Source of the DNA: DATARR01 sp036376245
Lineage (GTDB): Bacteria > Acidobacteriota > Thermoanaerobaculia > Multivoradales > UBA5704
Direction: 5' to 3'
Assembly (NCBI GenBank): GCA_036376245.1
Contig: DASVAS010000021.1
Location: 1-64,000, forward strand
Length of the DNA stretch: 64,000 bases
The notes beneath the pieces are model-generated. The model saw only the letters and a program-made list of their open reading frames with translations, did not search any database and had not been told where the DNA came from. Of the stretch, positions 10,386 through 19,554 are shown in pieces. Position 1 is the stretch's first letter. Each line of letters opens with the position of its first letter. Position numbers and translations under genes: made by a program.

Positions 10386-11663
10386 TCAATCCTCGGAATT
10401 CGGGCTCAACACCTCTACGAACCGCCGTCGCAATTCCTTCTCGATGGCTGCCGTGCGCGCTTGGAGGCTGCTGCCGGCGTGCTGTTGGCGCGCTTCCTCG
10501 ACCTGCGTGATCGACCGGGTGACGAGATCTCGCAGCATAGGGTTGTTCGTCTCGTTGGCGATGAAGCTCATCGCCTGCCATGCCGCCTCGTCGACCCCGA
10601 GCTCCGGCCGGAGCCGCGGATCGGCGGGGAGCGACCGGAGAGCATAGATAGGATCCGCCGAGAGGTAGACCAGAGAGTCCGGCCGGCCGTCGCCGGGGCC
10701 GAGCGGGTTGAGGAGGGCCAGGACGACGGCGCCGGGCTGGAGATCCCCCGGCTGGCCGGGGATCACGTGGCGATCGATCAGGAGCTTCGAACCGCGGGGC
10801 TCTCCTTTGAGGACCGAGGTGATCCATAGCTCGGTCCGGACCTGGCGCACCACGTCCCCGGCTTTCGGCTCCCGCAGCGTCACCGAAGGTCCCACAGTCG
10901 CAACGACGACCACGTGACTCTGCTGGAACACCATGTCCATCGGCAGGTACGGCATCCCTGTCTCGCCGGTGAGGACAGTGAGGATATCTATCTCGGAAGG
11001 GGTGCCCGTGAAGGTGACCTGCCGTCCTTTCGGGCCGAGCTTCAGACCGGCCCTGGTCTTGAACTCGAACCCCTCCAACTCGGCCTCGACGTCGTAGACA
11101 CCGCTCGGGAGGTCGCGGAACTGAAACCACCCCTGCGCGTCAGTGACGGCGTAGAACTTCCAACCTTCCTTGGAATGCCGCAGCAGGATCGTGGTCCCGG
11201 GAAGCGCAAAGCCGTGATCGTCCACCGTCCGGCCGCCGAGGACCGCTCCGCCCGGCCCGGAGGGATGCGCCTGATCATGCGGAGTGGCCGGAGCCGCCGC
11301 GGCCGGAGGTGGAGCCGGCGCCTCGGCCCACGCGGCGCCGGTCAGCCCGACGACGGCGGTGACCACCGCGGCGACGACCGGCGAGACGCGCCGCGCCGGG
11401 ACCGGCACGTGGAATGGAGGAGCGTCCGGCTCTCGGGTGACCATCCGGCCGGAGCGGTCGCGGGTGATCCGGGCGCAAAGGCGTCCCTGGGTGGCCTCGA
11501 TCAGCGCATCGATCTCGCGCGCCTCCAGCGCCGCGAGATCGTAGACGTGCTTCTGGCATCGCGAGCAGAACCGGGCGCGTTCATCGCCGTTCATCACCTG
11601 CCACGCTTCCTCGCAGGGCGACGAAATCACCAGCCGGTTCAGTCGCTCGCTCCTCGTGGTCAT
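10386..11663 (-). CDS. CxxC zinc-ribbon-like membrane protein with carboxypeptidase regulatory-like domain
   Basis: A 425-residue paralogue of the downstream gene. The order is: four-Cys N-terminal domain (PCEEAW...FCSRCQKHVYDL...GRLC), a transmembrane helix (about 96-114), a carboxypeptidase regulatory-like beta-sandwich (about 135-225; GTTILLRHSKEG, DAQGWFQFRDLPSGVYDVEAE split here for brevity), then the shared periplasmic domain and helical tail. The extra domain of about 80 residues is the main difference from the paralogue. Both genes have the same GGAGGGTCCT-ATG start and similar upstream DNA. Likely secreted-side binding role; no enzyme motif seen. Confidence 0.87.
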   Translation of the reverse strand: MTTRSERLNRLVISSPCEEAWQVMNGDERARFCSRCQKHVYDLAALEAREIDALIEATQGRLCARITRDRSGRMVTREPDAPPFHVPVPARRVSPVVAAVVTAVVGLTGAAWAEAPAPPPAAAAPATPHDQAHPSGPGGAVLGGRTVDDHGFALPGTTILLRHSKEGWKFYAVTDAQGWFQFRDLPSGVYDVEAELEGFEFKTRAGLKLGPKGRQVTFTGTPSEIDILTVLTGETGMPYLPMDMVFQQSHVVVVATVGPSVTLREPKAGDVVRQVRTELWITSVLKGEPRGSKLLIDRHVIPGQPGDLQPGAVVLALLNPLGPGDGRPDSLVYLSADPIYALRSLPADPRLRPELGVDEAAWQAMSFIANETNNPMLRDLVTRSITQVEEARQQHAGSSLQARTAAIEKELRRRFVEVLSPNSED

Positions 11664-11825
11664 AGGACCCTCCGTTTCGAAGCTGCGAGGGAGGGAGAGC
11701 AAGTTCCATTCCCGGCCGGATCGGCGCTGGAAACCCTTGCCTACGAGAGAAAGTGCTCCTCTTGAAGGACGGTCGACTCCAGAAAAATGGACGATCCGCC
11801 GGATTTCGATTCAATCCAACCAGTC

Positions 11826-14543
11826 TCACTCCGCCGCCGGCACCCCGGCGGGCGGAGCAGGCCCGCGCCGGCGGAGGGTGGCGGCCAGGGAGGGAATGAG
11901 CCATAGGAAGTAGAGGACCAGCGTCAGCGGGATGGCTCTGAAGGCGCCGAAGCCCAGCCCGACGATCATTCCCACCAGAAACGTCATCCAGGTGAGGAGC
12001 CACAGGGAGGAAATCGTTGTGTTCCAACGGAGCACCGGCAACTGGCCGGTGACCTCTCCCAGCACGGGACGCTCCAGCCCGGCGAGGCCCGCCGGCAACT
12101 CCCTCGCTGCCGCCCCGGAAGTCCGCCACGCGGAGATCTCCGCCGCCAGCCTTTTCGTGGCCCGGTTGGAGCTGAAGAGGGTCTTGCCCCGGCCGCGGAA
12201 ATACAGGGTTTGGATTCGGCCGCTGGCGTCGCGCCAGTCGATGTAAAGGTGAGGAAGGGGAAACGGCGACGGCGAGCCGGCCCCGAGCCTGACTCCGGCG
12301 ATCTCCTCCCGCCGCAGACGGAAGCGCGTCTGGTCGCCGGCATAGACCAGGGCGTCCGGTCCCAGGAATACGAAGCCGACGTCCCAGACCGTGTGGCCTT
12401 CATAGGACCGCGCCTCGCCGTGGGGGCCGAAGCCGACGAACCGGCCTCCCGCCCGGGTCGGGTCGATCCCTTCGCCGGTCAACCGCGCCGCCAATCTCGT
12501 GCCGAGCGCTTCATAGCCGAGGGGGGAAAGGAATTGCAGGGACACCAGCAGGGCCACGTAGCCCGCCAGGAGACAGACGCCGTAGACCTCCCAACGGGAC
12601 GATCCGCTCAGGCCCGTGCGATCGACCCAGGCGACGGCGCCGGCGGAGGTCCCGGCCAGGATCAGGAGCTGGACCCAGGCCATGCGGAGATTGGAGGCCG
12701 CTTTGAACGCGCTGGTGAACACCCGCTCGGGTTCCATCACCGGCGCGGGGATCTCGTAGCGCTCGCCGTCCACGGCCTCCTCGCCGTTCAGGAGGTTCTC
12801 CATGCGTTGGAAGGAAATGCCGTGGCGCAGGGCCAGCGCCTCGCCGCGCCGGATCATGGAGGGATGCGTCGAAAGCGTCTCCCGCACGCGGCCCCAACGC
12901 AGCGGCTGAAGGCCCAATCGCGCGATCTTTCCCAGCGCGCTGATCACCGCTTCCGGATCGCCCGTCAGCATGGCGGCGTAGGCATCCGCCGAGCGCTCGA
13001 AGCCGCGGGAGAGGACGAAGGTGATGGCCAGGCCGGCGAGGAACAGGAGCGGAAAGAGCGAAAATCCTTGCGCCAGGTCGAACGGTAGATCGTTCACCGT
13101 CTTTCCCTGTCCCTGCTTCCAGAGGAATGAGGAGAGAAAAAAGGTTTCCAGGATCCAGGACATGAAACGCGCGCCGAGCCAGACTCCCAGCGACATCACG
13201 AACCACAGCACGCCCGGATGGCGGTGGCGCAAGTGGGCGAGCTCGTGGGCGAGGACGGCGTCCACTTCCCGCCGGCTCAGGCGGGCGAGCAGGAAATCGC
13301 TGATCAGGACGTCGTTGCCGCTGGTGGCGAAGGCGTTGGCGAAGCGGGTGCGGACGCCCGGGATCACATAGACCTGATTCAGCTTGACGCCGATCCGCTG
13401 AGCCATTTCGAACACCCGGTCCCGCAGGGGGCCGACCGTCACGGCGTGCGGCAGCGTGCGCGTCGCCCGCTGGCCGAACCGCGGCGCCAGGGTGGCGATG
13501 AGGAACGCGGCCACCAGCGTGACGGCTGCGAAGACGGTGTGCTCGCTCAGGAGCGTGATCCCGATCAGGGACAGCGAGACCGCGAAGAAGGGGAGGATGA
13601 TCGTGCTCAACGTCTCGCTCGCCAGCTCGCCAGGCGAGAGGTCCACTTCCTCCATGCGCGCGAACAGGCGGCCGGAGTACAGGTGGCACCCCAGGGCCAC
13701 CAGGGCAGGAGGCACGACCTGGAACGCCAGGATGGCCGTCCAGACCGCCGCGTCGCCGGGGAGGAGGAACAGCAGCCAGTCGTCGAGGCGCAGGGTGTAG
13801 AAGGCGACGATCCAGAGGAGCCAGCCGAGCTGCAGGATCATCTGCTGCGCCCGCCAGAAACCGAACCAGACGGTCGCCGGCTCCTCGTCCGCCGCGGCCC
13901 GCACCTTGCGGCCCCGGCGCACGACCAGGAAGACCGGCAAGACGAGCACGGCCGCGAGGACTCCGAAGCGGGCCAGGAGATCGGTATCGCGATAGCCGTA
14001 GGAGAGGGCGAGTGTGGTGTCCTGGCCCTTTCCCAGCCTGAAGGTCGTGTTGCAACTCGGCGACGCGCCGAACCCGATGCGCAGCCCGCCGGGGCAGCGG
14101 AAAAACGCCGAAGGGGGGACTTCGACCATCACGGTCAGGTAGGCGTCTTCGGAAGACCCGAAAGCGCGGAGCGCCGGCGCGAAGTCGATCCGGCCCTGCA
14201 CCAGGGTCCCCTTCCTGCGCAGGAGGCCCTCGCAGCGCCCGGAGAACGAGACGAAGCCGCTTCCCCCGAAAGGCTCGGACTCGGAATCAGGCTTGATCCG
14301 GCAGGGAAGCGCCCCCCGCAGGCGCGCCAGGATTTCCTGCTCGGCGGCCGTCACCCCGAGGTCGAGGTCGGCATTCCCCCGGGAGTCGAACCGGAGGTTC
14401 AGGCTCGCTCCGCGGGAAGCGTCCTCCAGATCCTCCAGGATATCCAGCTCCTCCTGGATATCCGGCTCCTGAGCCGACCCGGGGACGGCCAGGGCGGACA
14501 ACAGGAAAAGGGCACAGCACAGCCGGGCGCGAGGCGTGCGCAT
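11826..14543 (-). CDS. M48 family membrane metallopeptidase
   Basis: A 905-residue HtpX/Ste24-like zinc protease. A signal peptide (1-24) is followed by an extracytoplasmic N-terminal domain (about 25-190), several transmembrane segments (about 193-210, 233-262, 265-290, 320-355), and the M48 domain. The zinc motif HELAH is at residues 433-437 within VLAHELAHLRHRH, and a downstream 'ERSADAYA' gives the third ligand. The C-terminal part (about 600-900) has more transmembrane segments and a soluble domain not typical of short M48 proteins. The start at 14543 has GGAGG eight bases upstream. It probably degrades damaged membrane proteins. Confidence 0.93.
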   Translation of the reverse strand: MRTPRARLCCALFLLSALAVPGSAQEPDIQEELDILEDLEDASRGASLNLRFDSRGNADLDLGVTAAEQEILARLRGALPCRIKPDSESEPFGGSGFVSFSGRCEGLLRRKGTLVQGRIDFAPALRAFGSSEDAYLTVMVEVPPSAFFRCPGGLRIGFGASPSCNTTFRLGKGQDTTLALSYGYRDTDLLARFGVLAAVLVLPVFLVVRRGRKVRAAADEEPATVWFGFWRAQQMILQLGWLLWIVAFYTLRLDDWLLFLLPGDAAVWTAILAFQVVPPALVALGCHLYSGRLFARMEEVDLSPGELASETLSTIILPFFAVSLSLIGITLLSEHTVFAAVTLVAAFLIATLAPRFGQRATRTLPHAVTVGPLRDRVFEMAQRIGVKLNQVYVIPGVRTRFANAFATSGNDVLISDFLLARLSRREVDAVLAHELAHLRHRHPGVLWFVMSLGVWLGARFMSWILETFFLSSFLWKQGQGKTVNDLPFDLAQGFSLFPLLFLAGLAITFVLSRGFERSADAYAAMLTGDPEAVISALGKIARLGLQPLRWGRVRETLSTHPSMIRRGEALALRHGISFQRMENLLNGEEAVDGERYEIPAPVMEPERVFTSAFKAASNLRMAWVQLLILAGTSAGAVAWVDRTGLSGSSRWEVYGVCLLAGYVALLVSLQFLSPLGYEALGTRLAARLTGEGIDPTRAGGRFVGFGPHGEARSYEGHTVWDVGFVFLGPDALVYAGDQTRFRLRREEIAGVRLGAGSPSPFPLPHLYIDWRDASGRIQTLYFRGRGKTLFSSNRATKRLAAEISAWRTSGAAARELPAGLAGLERPVLGEVTGQLPVLRWNTTISSLWLLTWMTFLVGMIVGLGFGAFRAIPLTLVLYFLWLIPSLAATLRRRGPAPPAGVPAAE

Positions 14544-14630
14544 CGAATGGACCTCCGGGATAGGTGGAGACATTGTAACCTGTCTTGCCCTGATAGACTT
14601 CCGCCGCCGGACCTGTGACAAGGAGAGCCC

Positions 14631-15131
14631 ATGCTTCGCACATTCAGAAATTGTGTAGTGTCCGCCTTTCTTCTCGCCGTCCCGGTCCTGCCCGCCGCCG
14701 CGGCGGAGCCCAAGGCGGCGGGTCCGGGAAAGGTTTCAGGCACCTTCGTGGTCGGCGGAAAGGACGCGGGGCTGAAGCACATCCGCGCCGGTCGCGTCAA
14801 GCTCGATGAGCAGGGAACGATGGGTTACGCCGCGGTCCTGTCGGCGCGCCCGGCCGAAGGTGAGCTTTCGCAATGGCAGACGGAAGATCCCGCCAAGAAG
14901 GGCAGCTTCATCTATGTCGTCTTCGAGCCCAGCGGCGCGATCTGGATCGTCGAGCTCGGCCACGCCAACGCGAAAACCGGCCGGTTCGGCGTCATCCTGG
15001 AGGTCAAGGTCGAGAGCTTCAAAGTCACCGGGGACCGCCTCGCCGCTCACATCCGGACGGTCCGCGAGCAGTCTTTCGGCGAGGATATATTCACTGTCGA
15101 TTTGACGTTCGACGCGCCGCTCGAGAAGTGA
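14631..15131 (+). CDS. Secreted hypothetical protein
   Basis: A 166-residue exported protein with a clear signal peptide (cleavage near AAAAEPK, about 25). The mature part is a small beta-rich domain with no catalytic motif. AAGGAG precedes the ATG by a few bases. It is divergent from the M48 gene (87 bases between starts), so a shared control region is likely, and lies 9 bases upstream of the acetyltransferase gene, suggesting an operon. Function unknown. Confidence 0.8.
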   Translation: MLRTFRNCVVSAFLLAVPVLPAAAAEPKAAGPGKVSGTFVVGGKDAGLKHIRAGRVKLDEQGTMGYAAVLSARPAEGELSQWQTEDPAKKGSFIYVVFEPSGAIWIVELGHANAKTGRFGVILEVKVESFKVTGDRLAAHIRTVREQSFGEDIFTVDLTFDAPLEK

Positions 15132-15140
15132 TCATCAGGG

Positions 15141-15656
15141 ATGCTCTTTCGGCAAGCCGACGAATCCGACGCCCAGGCTCTCTCTGAGCTCGCGCTCCAG
15201 GTCGCTCAGGACCTCACGAATCGTCATGGTCACGGCCATTGGAGCTCGTTCGCCTCTACCGGGAGCGCTCTGCGGCGGATACGAAGCACGCATGTGGTGG
15301 TCGGGAGTCTCGACGACGAAATCGTGGCGACCCTGACGCTGGCCACCAAGAAGCCCTGGGCGATCGATCTCTCCTATTTCACGCCGGTCCGCAAGGCGCT
15401 CTACCTGCTCGACATGGCGGTGGCGCCGGCCCGGCAGCGCCAGGGCATCGGACGGCTTCTCCTCGAAGAAGCGCGGCGGGTGGCGGAAAACTGGCCGGTG
15501 GAAGCGATCCGTCTCGACGCGTACGACGCCGCGGCGGGAGCGGGAGAGTTCTACGCCCGGTGCGGTTATCAAGAGGTCGGACGCCGGGCCTATCGAGGCA
15601 CGCCGCTGATCTACTACGAACACCTGCTCGGAAATCGCGCCGTCCGCCAACCTTGA
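15141..15656 (+). CDS. GNAT family N-acetyltransferase
   Basis: A 171-residue cytoplasmic enzyme that should transfer an acetyl group from acetyl-CoA to an amine. The acetyl-CoA pyrophosphate loop is RQRQGIGRLLLEEA (about 94-107), preceded by the typical strand LLDMAVAP. The C-terminal FYARCGYQEVGR motif is also typical of GNAT proteins. The start lies 9 bases after the preceding stop. Substrate unknown. A hairpin CCGCCAG-AG-CTGGCGG (15663-15678) follows the stop. Confidence 0.9.
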   Translation: MLFRQADESDAQALSELALQVAQDLTNRHGHGHWSSFASTGSALRRIRSTHVVVGSLDDEIVATLTLATKKPWAIDLSYFTPVRKALYLLDMAVAPARQRQGIGRLLLEEARRVAENWPVEAIRLDAYDAAAGAGEFYARCGYQEVGRRAYRGTPLIYYEHLLGNRAVRQP

Positions 15657-15904
15657 CATGTCCCGCCAGAGCTGGCGGACGGCTCCAGAGACAAGCGCCA
15701 GGGCCGGGGAATGTTCCTGGCCCTCTCCACCATCGCTTTCTCGCCCCTGGGGCCTACCCGGTTGCGAGCCCCTTGCCCGCCCACGTGGGTGGTCTGGGCC
15801 GCCGATTCTGGTCGTAACTTTCAGAAGAGTCACCATCGCCAAGACAAGGCGGTCGGTAGGACTCGTCAACAAACAACGTGTACAACCGATAAGGAGAACC
15901 GACA

Positions 15905-16216
15905 ATGCTCGACTTCCAGCGGCTCCCAAGGTTCAATTTCCCCGTAACAACCGGCAGGCCGCAGAGTATGACGCAGTCCGCGGTCTTCCCGACCCCTGTG
16001 ACCCGTGCCGAAGCGACAATCAATGGTTTCGACATCGGTTTCACCCAGATGGACCATCATCTGCTTCGCGAACAGATGGACCTCAACACGGCCATCATCG
16101 GGAACACGGTCAATGTCACCGCGAACTTCGCACTCCGCGACAGCTCCGGAACCTACGACGATCCGTACAACGGATTTGTCGACGTGGTGGTCCTCGTCGA
16201 GCGTAACGATCACTGA
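15905..16216 (+). CDS. Hypothetical small protein
   Basis: A 103-residue protein with no signal peptide and no family I recognise. It opens with MLDFQRLPRFNFPV, and the rest looks beta-rich (GNTVNVTANFALRD, FVDVVVLVER). AAGGAG lies 8 bases before the ATG, which supports expression. The 248 bases upstream hold no gene; only a short hairpin near 15670 is visible there. It shares a bidirectional terminator with the convergent gene. Confidence 0.7.
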   Translation: MLDFQRLPRFNFPVTTGRPQSMTQSAVFPTPVTRAEATINGFDIGFTQMDHHLLREQMDLNTAIIGNTVNVTANFALRDSSGTYDDPYNGFVDVVVLVERNDH

Positions 16217-16302
16217 CTGAGGCCGCAAGGCATCGTTGACGGCCGTACCCCCCGGACATAAACGTCCGGGCAACCGAAAACAGCCAGGTAGGCCCGACGG
16301 AA

Positions 16303-16324
16303 GGAGCCCCCTTCAGGGGGCTCC
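16303..16324. terminator. Bidirectional intrinsic terminator
   Basis: GGAGCCCCC (16303-16311), loop TTCA, GGGGGCTCC (16316-16324): a perfect 9-bp stem between two convergent genes, followed by TTTC on the plus strand. Confidence 0.75.
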
Positions 16325-16332
16325 TTTCGGCT

Positions 16333-17175
16333 TCACGGGCAGGTCGCGAAGGCGTTGGTGTCCTGGACCGGCTGGAAGGCCTTGCCCTGCGGGTTGATGT
16401 AGGTCCTGACGGAGTTGCGCTCCGTGTCGGTGACGGTGACCACCGCGCGCACGTTGGTCAGGCCGCCGGCGAAGACCCAGTAACGGTTGAACGGGGCGGT
16501 ACAGGCGTTGAGCACCTTGACCACCGCCTCGACGTTCGACGAGCTGAAGAAATAGAAATACCCCGTGTCGTTGGTCAACTCGACCGCGCCCGCCTCGCCC
16601 GAGGCCGCGTTGGGCGCCAAGAAGTGCGACTGCACCTTGAAGCGGTCGTTGTTGAGGCAGAGCGCCGGGGTGCCGCTCGGCAGGCACGGCCCGGGGGCGA
16701 TGCCCGAGCCTGTGAAGTCCAGGACGACGTCTTCGCCGGCGCCGCCGGTGGGCGTGCCACGCAGCACCAGGGAACCGGAGGCTGGACCGAGTTGGTTGGA
16801 GATCCACTGGTTGAAGAGGATCAGCCGCTGCCCGGCCGCAAGGTTGACGGGGAAATCGACCAGCGTCGTCGCCCCCGTCGCGATGTCTTCCCGGAATGCT
16901 CCGGCGAGGAAGAACGGCGGGGCGAGCTGCTGCTGCTGGGTCACCCTGCCGCTTTGATCGCAGGACCCCGCCGGCGAAGCCGCACTTTTGAAGCAGATCG
17001 TGTAGCCGAAGGTCGAGATCTTGCCGAGCGGCTGGTTGCCGAAGTCGAAGGGGACGCTGAGTGGGGCCACGATCCTGCTGCCATCGAACGCCAGCTCGGC
17101 GACGACGGAGGCCCTGGCTGGTTGGAGGGTCAGGGCCAGCAGAAACACCAATGGAACCACAGCGATTCTCTTCAT
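16333..17175 (-). CDS. Secreted hypothetical protein
   Basis: A 280-residue exported protein with a signal peptide (KRIAVVPLVFLLALTLQPARA, cleaved near 22). The mature part looks like two beta-sandwich domains with paired Cys (CFKS...CDQ; CLPSGTPALC). I do not recognise the family. The start at 17175 has AAGGAG in place; the frame extending to 17604 runs antisense into the divergent gene and was rejected. Its 5' region carries the hairpin repeat also found in front of the PfpI-like gene. Confidence 0.8.
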   Translation of the reverse strand: MKRIAVVPLVFLLALTLQPARASVVAELAFDGSRIVAPLSVPFDFGNQPLGKISTFGYTICFKSAASPAGSCDQSGRVTQQQQLAPPFFLAGAFREDIATGATTLVDFPVNLAAGQRLILFNQWISNQLGPASGSLVLRGTPTGGAGEDVVLDFTGSGIAPGPCLPSGTPALCLNNDRFKVQSHFLAPNAASGEAGAVELTNDTGYFYFFSSSNVEAVVKVLNACTAPFNRYWVFAGGLTNVRAVVTVTDTERNSVRTYINPQGKAFQPVQDTNAFATCP

Positions 17176-17210
17176 CGCGATCTCCTTCCGTCTTCCGTGT
17201 ACATAGTTGC

Positions 17211-17265
17211 GGCCTGGGCCGGTCATCCGGCCCAGGTGGAAAGGAAGCAAGCGGGATGCCTGGAA
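17211..17265. repeat. Dispersed hairpin repeat, copy 1
   Basis: About 55 bases with a GGGCCGG-TCAT-CCGGCCC hairpin and GGAAGCAAGC, followed by TGCCTGGAA. A close copy lies at 20778-20841. Both sit 35-100 bases upstream of a minus-strand start codon, so the element is probably in the 5' UTR or promoter of these genes. Confidence 0.7.
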
Positions 17266-17359
17266 GGTGGCCAAGGCGCCGTAACGTTGTGTCCCGTACC
17301 GTCGCCTGTTGAGGCAAGACTCCGGGAGAGTAGTCCCGGGATTCAAGGGAGCTCTCGTC

Positions 17360-19279
17360 ATGAGACTATGCGGAAAGCTCGCCGTGCTCGTCGCCGCGGC
17401 CGTATTCGGCGCCGTCAGCCCGGCTGCGGCCCAGGAAAAAGTGGTCCTTGAACGCACGCTGACCCAGCCAACCGGCTGGTGGCAGTACCACAACGTCACG
17501 CCGCAGCAGCTTTCCGGCTTCGTCGACCAGCACAAGGCGCGGATCATCGATCTCGACGTCAACGCCGCCTCACCGCTGCGGGTGAGCGCGACGCTGGTCG
17601 CCAATTCCGGATCCTACGCGAGCGGCTGGTGGTGGTATTACGGCCTTACCGCCCAACAGGTCTCCGCCAAGCTCAACGAGAACAAGGCCCGTCTGCTCGA
17701 CGTCGATCCTTATCTGGCAGGCGGCGCGCTTCGCTTCGCCGTCGTCATGGTGCCGAACACCGGCGCCGGAGGGATCGCCTGGTGGTGGTATTACGGCCAG
17801 ACGCCGCAGCAATTGACCGCCAGGCTCGACGAGCACAAGGCGCGTCTCATCGATCTCGAGCGCTACCGCGACGGCAATCAGGTGCGCTACGCGGCCGTCA
17901 TGGTCTCGAACCAGGGCGCGAAGGCGACGGGCTGGTGGTGGTATTACGGCCAGACCGCCGACCAGGTGTCGCAGCGCATCGATCAGCACAAGGCGCGCCT
18001 GCTCGACGTCGAACGCTACGGCGCGGGCGGCAACCAGCGTTTCGACATCATCCTGGTGCCGAACGCCGGGTCCTCCGCCGTCGGCTGGTGGTGGTACTAC
18101 GGCCTTTCCGGCCAACAGCTCCTCGAACAATCGCGCCGGCACGGCGCCAGGCTCTTCGACATCGAGCCGCCTCAGGACGGCGCCTCCGGCTACGCCGGGA
18201 TCATGATCGACAACGGCATGACGCGCAGCGGCGATTGCGGCGGACAGATGGCGCATGTCGACCGCGAAGTCGTCGCATGGATGAAGAAGTACAACATCCC
18301 AGGCGCCGCCGCCGCCGTGGTCAAGGGAGACAAGCTCGTCTACGCCTGCGCCTTCGGCTACGCCAATCTCGAATCCGGCGCGGAGGTCAAGCCTCAGAGC
18401 CTCTTCCGGCTCGCCAGCATCTCGAAGCCGATCACCTCGTCGGCCATCCGCAAGCTTCGCGACGACGGCAAGCTCTCCCTCTCCGACAAGATGCTCGACC
18501 GTCTCGGATCGGCCAAGCCCGACGAGCCTTACAAGGACGACCGGCTCGATGACATCACGATCCAGAACCTTCTCGATCACAAGGGCGGCTGGAATCTCGA
18601 CAAGATGAAGTTCGATCCCATGTTCTATTCGGACCAGGTCGCCACGGCGCTGGGAACGACCCGCCCGTCGAGCTGCAAGAACGTCATCCGTTACATGTTC
18701 CAGAACGTGAAGCTCAGCTTCGCGCCGGGCGGCGGTATCGACGACAAGGACTATTCGAACTTCGGCTACTGCATTCTCGGCCGCATCGTGGAAGCGAGAG
18801 GCGGCAAATCCTACGAGAAATACGTGCGGGATGAGATTCTCGCGCCGATCGGCATCACACAGATGAGGATCGGCAGGAGCCTCGCGAGCGGGCGCTTCCC
18901 GAACGAGGTTCAGTATTATGACGTCGAATTCGCCAAGGACGTGAATTCGGTGTTCGACAGCGAGCCGGCAAAAGTACAGTGGCCCGACGGTGGCTTTTAT
19001 CTCGAGGCGATGGACGCCCATGGAGGCTGGATCGCCTCGGCGCCCGACATCGCCCGCTTCGCCCGCTTTGCCAATCCCGCGCCCTATGGCGGCGGCAACT
19101 GGGCCTTCGAAGGAGGCCTCGCCGGCACGCGCACGCGGGTCGACCGCCGCGGCGACGTCGTCGTGGCCGTGCTCTTCAACACCAGCCCCGTCGAGGACAT
19201 CGACAAACTGGTCAACAATGTGATTGCCGGAGTCAAGGCCTGGCCGTCGCAGGATCTGTGGAAGAAGTACGGCTATTGA
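17360..19279 (+). CDS. Secreted beta-lactamase-like serine hydrolase with WWWYYG tandem repeats
   Basis: A 639-residue exported protein. After the signal peptide (1-24) come five repeats of about 50 residues (about 38-280), each with a (G)WW(W/Q)Y(Y/H)(G/N) motif, then a helix and K/R-A-R-(L/I)-(L/I/F)-D. They resemble the bacterial tandem repeat domain (BTRD1, PF17660) known from polyglycine hydrolases. A class C beta-lactamase-like domain follows (about 295-625), with the nucleophile motif SISK (Ser353, Lys356) and a YSN motif (about 467-469). It probably cleaves a peptide or ester outside the cell rather than beta-lactams. The ATG at 17360 has AAGGGAG upstream. Family is firm; substrate is not. 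Confidence 0.92.
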   Translation: MRLCGKLAVLVAAAVFGAVSPAAAQEKVVLERTLTQPTGWWQYHNVTPQQLSGFVDQHKARIIDLDVNAASPLRVSATLVANSGSYASGWWWYYGLTAQQVSAKLNENKARLLDVDPYLAGGALRFAVVMVPNTGAGGIAWWWYYGQTPQQLTARLDEHKARLIDLERYRDGNQVRYAAVMVSNQGAKATGWWWYYGQTADQVSQRIDQHKARLLDVERYGAGGNQRFDIILVPNAGSSAVGWWWYYGLSGQQLLEQSRRHGARLFDIEPPQDGASGYAGIMIDNGMTRSGDCGGQMAHVDREVVAWMKKYNIPGAAAAVVKGDKLVYACAFGYANLESGAEVKPQSLFRLASISKPITSSAIRKLRDDGKLSLSDKMLDRLGSAKPDEPYKDDRLDDITIQNLLDHKGGWNLDKMKFDPMFYSDQVATALGTTRPSSCKNVIRYMFQNVKLSFAPGGGIDDKDYSNFGYCILGRIVEARGGKSYEKYVRDEILAPIGITQMRIGRSLASGRFPNEVQYYDVEFAKDVNSVFDSEPAKVQWPDGGFYLEAMDAHGGWIASAPDIARFARFANPAPYGGGNWAFEGGLAGTRTRVDRRGDVVVAVLFNTSPVEDIDKLVNNVIAGVKAWPSQDLWKKYGY

Positions 19280-19451
19280 CGAGCAAATCCGAGGCGGCGG
19301 CGGACGAATCCCGCCCGCCTCCGCCGCCGCGATCCCGTTCCGGCCGGCGCGGAATCCCCAACTCCGCCTCCCGCATTGGGCGCAAAGCTCCGACAACTCT
19401 CCATTCCGGGGTGGTCGCCGGAAAGAGACTTGGGCGGCGTAGGTTCGCGAG

Positions 19452-19517
19452 TTGACGAGATTGCTGCTGGAGCGTATCATGATTGGAAGTAGCTGTCACA
19501 GAGGGATTTAGCCGAGC
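19452..19517 (+). promoter_or_regulatory. Sigma-70-like promoter and conserved initial region
   Basis: TTGACG (19452-19457), 17-base spacer, TATCAT (19475-19480). The following 33 bases (from AAGTAGCTGT) match those downstream of the promoter at 38886 in about 26 positions. The promoter fits the secreted hypothetical gene at 19555. Bases 19280-19450 are otherwise without a gene. Confidence 0.65.
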
Positions 19518-19554
19518 ACCGGACCGGAGGGGAAACGCAAAAGTGAGGAGATCT

